A DNA stretch of 64,000 nt, from positions 682,001-746,000 of the forward strand of contig NC_087258.1 of the NCBI RefSeq assembly GCF_037042905.1, in the 5' to 3' direction. Positions 57,641-64,000 of this stretch are shown here, piece by piece; within the stretch, counting starts at the first letter, position 1; each line of letters opens with the position of its first letter. This stretch comes from Lytechinus pictus (Eukaryota > Echinodermata > Echinoidea > Temnopleuroida > Toxopneustidae). The notes below the pieces were generated by a model. That model had not been told where the DNA came from, made no database searches, and saw nothing but the letters and a program-made list of their open reading frames with translations. The position numbers and the translations under genes were made by a program.

Positions 57641-58604
57641 TACATATACTGTACTACTACTTGTACGACTACTCCTTCAACTACTAACTGTTGATACTAC
57701 TATTGCTGGTAGTGGTGCTGCTGCTACTGCTGCAACTACTTCAACTACTGCTACTACCATTCCCACTTCTGTCCCTTTTATTTCTACTGCAGCTGTTGCA
57801 AGTACTGAATGATACTTTCCCTCTTGCTACATCTACTAATTTAACTAGTTTGAATTCACTGCTTCACGTATTCTTTAAGGATAACGATGATAACCAATGT
57901 TACTTTTGCCGAAATTATTTAAACTAAATATTTGATGAGTGCTGCAGAGCTTAAAATAGATTCATACATTCATGATACATGGAATTGGGTATCAGACACA
58001 ATGTTTAACTTTGAGCAATCAATACTCAAGATGCGATTCTTTTGAGTCACCGTCTCTTAAAAGCAAGCCGCTGTCTAAAATAGATGGACTCACTGCAAAG
58101 TTATGAAAACTTTGGATAGGGCAAACAGTAGTCCGTGACTTCAAACGACGTTCGATAATGCTTCATGATCTAAACTAATAATCTTTACCTCATCAATCAA
58201 TAAACATTCTAAATTATGTGATTTATGGTCTATTTGGTTTTGTTCGTTATTTGATCTTTCACTTTCTACTAAATTAATAAAAAGAAGCAGAAATCCAGAA
58301 TCATTGGTTTCAAAGAAATAAATAGCAAATCAGTGTTTCATTTGTGTATATTTGAGTCTTCATTTTTAATATATGTGATCATTGCTTACAATAACATTGT
58401 GCAATAAGAATAAAAATATAAAAACTTAAAAGAAATTTGTAAAAGACTTAACACATAAAAATGCTTTAAAAATGTCGACTCCTCGGACTTTAGGAGTGCT
58501 TCATAAAGAGTTTTGTCAGTGAGTTTCATTGACTGATCGGCTGTCAGCCAACGAGATAAGATGATTTCAAATAACCTATAACGTACTATTTTAGTGGTTA
58601 CACT

Positions 58605-58797
58605 TCGTAATTCCGAAGGTTCTTTATTCCGAAGGTTCGTAATTCCGAAACACGCAAATTGCCTATAACTCGATGTTCGTTAATCCGAGCATTTGTGGCG
58701 TTATTCCGAAGGTTTGTTATTCCGAAGGTTCGATAATCCGAAAACGAAATAAGGTTTGATGTTCCGAAGGTTCGTTAATCCGATAACGAAATAAGGT
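58605..58797. repeat. TTCCGAAGGTTCG minisatellite
   Basis: About ten imperfect copies of ATTCCGAAGGTTCGTAA, some as GTTAATCCGA. Similar in style to the TTCGTCTAAT block at 28.7 kb. Confidence 0.75.
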
Positions 58798-59732
58798 TTT
58801 TCTATATTAAACATGCCAGCAATTGCGTTTGCTAGAATTAGTACAATTTCCTGTTCGTAAAGCAATTGGCACGATTTAGGATTGCACAATATTGAAAGGG
58901 GACACAGAAAATTATGATGACAAGCCCCCAAGACGGCTATCATTAAAAAAATACTCACAATTTTATCATCTTTGGAGCACAAGAGCGGCACTTTGTGTCA
59001 TAAAGTAATGTTATTGAAATGCTGTGAACAATCGGAATACTACAGTTTCATTCATTTTCATTGCTTCCTAATTAGTCATTTTACTTTATAAATACTCAAA
59101 TAATGTTTCATTACGCTTCTTAACGTCCTATGTGGGATTGCATGCGTTTGTTTGCAAACCTACATAATATTTCATATTGTAAATCGACATGTAGTGAAGC
59201 CTTGGAATAACAGCCTTTGAATAAACAGCCGACTCCAAAAAAATATTCATAAGAAGTTTGTGAAAAAGTAATTATTGTACTGCATGGTATAAAAATTTGC
59301 CCTACACACACCGAGCTACACCCGATTAGCAAATAATATGTTTGTGCCGGTCATTCAGAAACGGGTAAGCTTTCGTCAATAATAATTGCTTGACTGCAAA
59401 GAAAAAAGGTATTTACATTAATAGATGACAAAACGACCTCTTTTAAGAAGGGAGGAGGCATGCTATTTTTTTCATAGGGTCATTTTACATACTTTACGTA
59501 GCCTAAAATGTTCGTTAAATAACCTGAATACTTTATAGGAATAGAAAAGGGGTGATAACAATGTGTTATTAGAGGAGATGATGGTGGAAAATAGAAAGAT
59601 AAGGGGATTCATTGAAAACAGAACGTTCTGAAAATAAGTGACTTTTGACACATGAATTGGGAGTAAAGTTGGAGACAAAATTAACACTTCTGAAAAAAAA
59701 TATGAATGAACTCTTCCAAAGTTGACGTATTT

Positions 59733-60320
59733 TTAAAGAACAAGTCCACCCCAACAAAAAGTTGGTTTCAATAAAAAGAGATAAATCCAACCAGCATAAC
59801 ACTGAAAATTTCATCAAAATCGAATGTAACATAAGAAAGTTATGACATTTTAAAGTTTTGCTTAATTTCACAAAACAGTTATATGCACATCCTGGTCGGT
59901 ATGCAAATGAGGAGACTGATGACGTCATCCACTCACTATTTCACTTGTATTTTATAATATGATATATGAAATATTCTAATTTTCTCCTCAAGTGAAACAA
60001 TGATTATTTCCTCCCTGAACATGTGGAATTAGCATTGTTTAATACTATATGGTTCAGTCAAGTTTGTCCTTATTGTCATATCTGTAAAAAATGAAATATT
60101 GTATAATTCAAACAATAAAAACAAAAGAAAAAATAGTGAGTGATGGACATCATCACTGAGTTGTGCATATAACTGTTTTGTGAAAAATAGCGAAACTTTA
60201 AAATCCCATAGCTTTCTTATTTTACATCCGATTTTGATGAAATTTTCAGTGTCATGCTAGTTTGATTTTTCTCTATTTATTCAAATCAACATTTTTCTGG
60301 GGTGGACTTGACCTTTAAGT
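59733..60320. mobile_element. TTAA foldback MITE, intact copy
   Basis: Ends TTAAAGAACAAGTCCACC and (other strand) TTAAAGGTCAAGTCCACC. Inverted arms of about 150 bases (matching ATAACTTTCTTA and AAATTTTCATC blocks) flank a core with GACGTCATCCACTCACTATT. Same family as 22020-22498. No coding capacity. Confidence 0.7.
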
Positions 60321-61385
60321 AGAACAATTTTCTTTCACTCGTGTTATTTTTCATGAAACGATACCGTAAATAGATTAAGAATGCCCCCTAAAATAAAAAA
60401 AATAAAATACTATAGATAAAATGAATAAAACAATCGCAATAAGAAAAAAACGTAGCAGATAGAACTTAATTATACAAATATCCTAGTCAGGAATCACAGG
60501 CGATTTATCTTTATTTAATTTCCCTTATTAATCTGGTAATTATCTCCGATACTAAGATAGTAAATACATTTCCTACTCCCATTTTGTGAAATGTATTTCG
60601 ACCCTTACGATAAAAAAATTGGAAATTAATGATGATAAAAATTCATAACCAAATTGAATTAGATTTTTCAATGACCTTCCTTATTCGTATGCATGTCAAC
60701 GATATTCGCTATTTCCGTTGCTTCCTCTGGATCCTTCTAAGCTTTTTGATATTTTGCAATGTGTAGCCTATATGCTGATCCTGAGGTCTATTTGATGTTC
60801 ATGCCCTTAATTTATCGGATTTTTGGTGAAACAACAAGGTAATATATACGAGTTGTAATTATATCCCAGTGTCAATAGCAAGAAAATATGGAAAAGTCTG
60901 ATCATCATGTTTCATGTGGGAAATTATCACTATCCAAAAAAAAATCAAAAACTCATAATAGTTCTCTATCCTAGAAAAGTGTTCCTGAAAATACAAACAA
61001 TTCAGAATCCTTTAATCTGTTTAAATTCAAACATAAATCATTTCTTCTATAAAAAAAACTTTCGTTCCAAGGATTTACTTACTTCAACTGATTGTTTTGT
61101 CTGTATGGTCTTATTTGGGGGTCAGTCTTTCTTACTAATACCGTGTTTACACGCTGCACTAGCCTCTTGTCGAGGCCCTGGCTGCTGCTGCCCGAGTAAA
61201 GCGAGGGATTTCCTAATTCGCGAAGCGAATTAGGCCTGGCGCGAGCCAGGGCATCTTGACATCTGTGCTGAATTATATATTTATGAGGAACGTCTTCCTA
61301 ATGAATATACATGAGTCATGATATTACCGGCGGTCACCTAGGCCTAGTAAACCAATGAAATGTCAAAGCTGTTTCGTCCGGGGTT

Positions 61386-62752
61386 CAGTGGCGTAGCTAG
61401 GATTTTGTTCCTGGGGGGCACTGGGGGGTCCTTGCTTTTTCAAGGGGGGGGGGGCACCATTTTTTCCGGTGTGTGTGTCACAAGGGCGGATCCGACTTTC
61501 GCCGATAGGGGACCGGGCCCGAAATTATCTTCACCTATATTTTCCCCGATCAGTCCCTTCTTAGTTTTATTCTAATAAAACAACATAAACATGAAATAAT
61601 CTCATAAGCCTTAAAAAAAGTACGAGCGCGAAGCCCGAGCGATTTTTTTTTTACTTTCATGTATTTTGTCCTGAAAATTTAATATTCTGGGCAATGTTAT
61701 GTGTGATCCTGAACAAGATTCGTATGTAACTAGATGGTTACTGCGAACGCCAAGCGCGAGCAGAAATTTTTATTAACTGTTCTAGCATTATCGAAAAGGG
61801 ACCTGTTAAGGACTGCTTACAGTTACCCACGAAGACGGTATATATTTTAGTAATGCGAGCGCAAAGCGCGATCAAATTTGTTTGACATTCCGACCTAAAA
61901 AATTGTCATTCTAAGCAATTTTTGTATCAATAAATGGGATATGTATGTAACTAAACAATTGATGCGAGCGCGAAGCGAGAGTGGAAGAAAATTTAGATTT
62001 TAGACCTAAAAGCGGGACACTCTATTCATATTTTGTAAATCATAAATAGGATATAGTTAATTGGGTATCATTAATAATGCGATCGTGAAGCGTGAGCAGA
62101 CAATTATTGATATTCTGATGTGAAACTGGATAATCTAAGTACATTTTAAATAAAGAACATGCAGGCTATCGCATATGTTTTAGATTTAGACCTGGGCATT
62201 CTGAATACATTTTGTTTAATGGAACATTATGGAATACACGTAGACAATATGAACTTGGCAAATCAAACAATGTGACCACGCAGCGTGAGCTTAAAATGCT
62301 GATATGTAGACCATAAAACGGACATTTTACAGAGCACTTAAATTTGTAAATGAAAAAAAAATAATGAAAGCTCGATGTCCGAGCTAAAATATGTTTTGTA
62401 TATTGACTTCAAAACTTGCTCCATATCAGCCTATTGAGCAAGATATGAATCTCATCGAACAGGCAATTCTGGCGCGAAGCGCAAGCAAAACTTTTATATA
62501 GTGACATGAAAGATTTTTTTTTTGCAAGTCTTTCCCTCACATTATTTTATTCACTCGTGTTCCTCCTCTTATTTTCCTCTTCTTTTTTTTCTTCTGTCTT
62601 TCTTCTTCTTTTCCTTTTTTCTTTTCTTCTTTCTCCTTTTTTTTTTCTTCTGCCATTTTTTTCAGGGGGGGGGGGGCACTTGGGGGGCTCATCAAATCTC
62701 AGGGGGGGGCACGTGCCCCCCAGGCCCCCCCCCCCCCGTAGCTACGCCACTG
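61386..62752. mobile_element. Non-autonomous hAT-like element, 1367 bp
   Basis: Starts CAGTGGCGTAGCTA and ends in its exact complement. The flanks carry CCGGGGTT at 61378-61385 and 62753-62760, a perfect 8-bp target duplication, the hallmark of hAT elements, as is the CAGTG end. The interior has no transposase but about nine units spaced near 110 bases, each with a GCGAGCGCGAAGCGCGAGC-like word, and G/C tracts near both ends. Confidence 0.85.
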
Positions 62753-63047
62753 CCGGGGTTCGGAATACTATAGTAGTCCACTATTCTGCAGGGGATTCAA
62801 TTAATTGCGGGACACTAAAGGGGATATACTAGTAACCAGCAAAATGCTACAAGTAGTGGTACTACTACTGCTACTACTCGTACTGGCCGTAGTAACAGAC
62901 CCATCACCGCCCCAAACTTCCTGGGAGATACTGGTCAGCCGCTGTTCAGACTCGAGTCAAGGAGAAGCAACTGGACAGCATTCCATCACTGCACAGCGGA
63001 GATTGATAATCGACGCAGAGTGGAATCGCATGAAATATTACATTTTT

Positions 63048-63215
63048 TCAATTTCCTGTGGGTAGATTTACAAAAACATCTCGTCCTTTCAGTGCAGATT
63101 TAATTTTATCGACTTGCAAATCCTTAAATCGGTCAATATTCAGCATTTTAGAGGCATATTCAATGCTCTTTGATATTTCGTCTCCACTCTTCGCCAAGAA
63201 TCCACGATTCGCCAT
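63048..63215 (-). pseudogene. Fragment resembling the start of a RecQ-type helicase
   Basis: 55 codons from an ATG: MANRGFLAKSGDEISKSIEY, then ASKMLNIDRFKDLQVDKIKS, then ALKGRDVFVNLPTGN and a stop. The last part matches the layout before and into the Walker A box of RecQ helicases (KGRDVFVxLPTGxGKS), but the stop falls before GKS, so the helicase core is missing. Probably a 5' remnant carried by a repeat. Family assignment rests on this one motif. Confidence 0.45.
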
Positions 63216-63479
63216 TCAAGATGAGCTCATGAATATTCAATATGACGTCATAGCGGCCCGCGCTCTCATTGGATGATTTTCACCGACCAGTTCTTGGTCG
63301 GAATATTGGTAAAAACAATAAGAAACAAAAGAAAGTCCTGTCTCGCGGCGCTCTGCTTTGCTCTCTTCCTTGCTTATAGTCCAGTCAATCTAGCCAGAAT
63401 AGGGGGGTAACCCACCACTAATTGCAACACGAGATATTCCACTGAAATACTTTCCAGGAAGGTCCCCTAAACAACATAC

Positions 63480-64000
63480 TAAAAGTCCCAAGAAATCCAA
63501 GCAGTGGAAATTTATGAAATTTGCCTATTATGCAAATTAGCCATGAAAAATTAGAAAAAGAAGGGAAATAATCCAAAGATTACAAATTAGATGTCCAAAA
63601 TAATTTGATTTGAATGGAAATTCATGATAAATAACTGAATTCAATTTTTTCAATAAAAAGTGCAAAAATTTCTACCTCATTTGCATATTATTCAAATAAG
63701 CATCCTTATATGGAAAAAATGTCAAGATATTGTGATTTTTGTCATATAGACTGCTTAAAAACATTTCATTAATGTTGACATTAATATGCTACTATATCGC
63801 TAAGCATGAGAATTCATCCCAATGCCTGAAAATTAATTTGCATATTATGCAAATTAGCCATTTAAAAAATAGAAAATGAGGAAATTAATCCAAAGATTAC
63901 AAATTAAATGTCCACAGCAAGTAATTTTGAACATGATGAATAAATAAGTTCAATGTCTTTATTCAAAAAAGCTAGCAAATCTGCCTCATTTGCATATTAT
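63480..64000. repeat. Satellite with period about 310 bp, runs off the window
   Basis: TATTATGCAAATTAGCC at about 63526 recurs about 317 bases later, and CCTCATTTGCATATTAT at 63675 recurs at 63984 (309 bases). Blocks such as AATCCAAAGATTACAAATTA also repeat. At least one and a half units lie inside the window. Confidence 0.7.

Larger units (their letters stand above)
55685..64000. other. Right flank: repeat-rich, no confirmed gene
   Basis: Upstream of gene C. Contains gene C upstream sequence, TAC/TTC microsatellites, a TTCCGAAGG minisatellite, a TTAA MITE, a hAT-like element, a helicase fragment and a satellite. Bases 57930-58580 and 60330-61130 show nothing recognisable. Confidence 0.5.

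Noticed and set aside
56875-57687. 270-codon open frame of Thr, Ser and Leu runs, and an opposite-strand Val/Glu frame
   Set aside because: Translation of TAC/TTC microsatellite; no real protein expected.
62844-63065. Plus-strand open frame starting MLQVVVLLLLLLVLAVV, signal-like
   Set aside because: The Leu run comes from a TACTACTAC-type stretch, the rest has no recognisable domain, it ends at a stop soon after and overlaps the helicase-like fragment on the other strand.

Overview
The window is eukaryotic and AT-rich, with many short phase-matched exons, canonical GT/AG introns, SINEs, foldback MITEs and microsatellites. The repeat content (TTAA-flanked foldback elements, tRNA-headed SINEs, blocks built on TTCCGAAGGTTCG, a GCGCGAAGCGCGAGC-bearing hAT element) and the protein architecture suggest an invertebrate deuterostome, most likely an echinoderm such as a sea urchin. 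That placement is inference, because no species-defining gene is present.

I reconstruct three related genes, all on the minus strand and lying head to tail. Gene C runs from 55684 to 34296, gene B from 26975 to 4630, and gene A starts at 2571 and leaves the window at the left edge. Each opens with a signal-peptide exon and then alternates sushi (CCP, complement-control) exons with one-exon Thr/Ser/Pro-rich mucin domains. Nearly every intron is phase 1, so the modules are interchangeable. Every donor and acceptor was read by eye, and the frames close across all 20 exons of gene B and all 20 exons of gene C.

Gene B predicts about 2843 aa: signal peptide, 1055-codon mucin, then two copies of a block (six sushi domains with a short linker after the fourth, then a mucin domain), one transmembrane helix and a short tail. 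Gene C predicts about 2285 aa: signal peptide, six sushi domains (two copies of a triplet), 949-codon mucin, SEA with an intact GSIVV autocleavage motif, 407-codon mucin, EGF, EGF, second SEA, EGF, transmembrane helix and a tyrosine-bearing tail. The end of gene C (EGF-SEA-EGF-TM) is the membrane-proximal order of vertebrate MUC3/MUC12/MUC17-type mucins, here joined to a complement-control-like array. Gene A shows a signal peptide, one sushi and a mucin domain, with a good TATA box upstream. The cluster looks like a family of giant cell-surface glycoproteins, plausibly for epithelial barrier, adhesion or recognition; the function is inferred.

The remainder is non-coding as far as I can see. 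The intergenic stretches (2641-4629, 26976-34295, 55685-64000) and the larger introns hold MITEs, SINEs, microsatellites and minisatellites. The right end carries expanded TAC/TTC microsatellites, a 1.37-kb non-autonomous hAT-like element with a perfect 8-bp target duplication, a 55-codon fragment resembling the start of a RecQ-type helicase, and a tandem repeat of about 310 bp that runs off the window.
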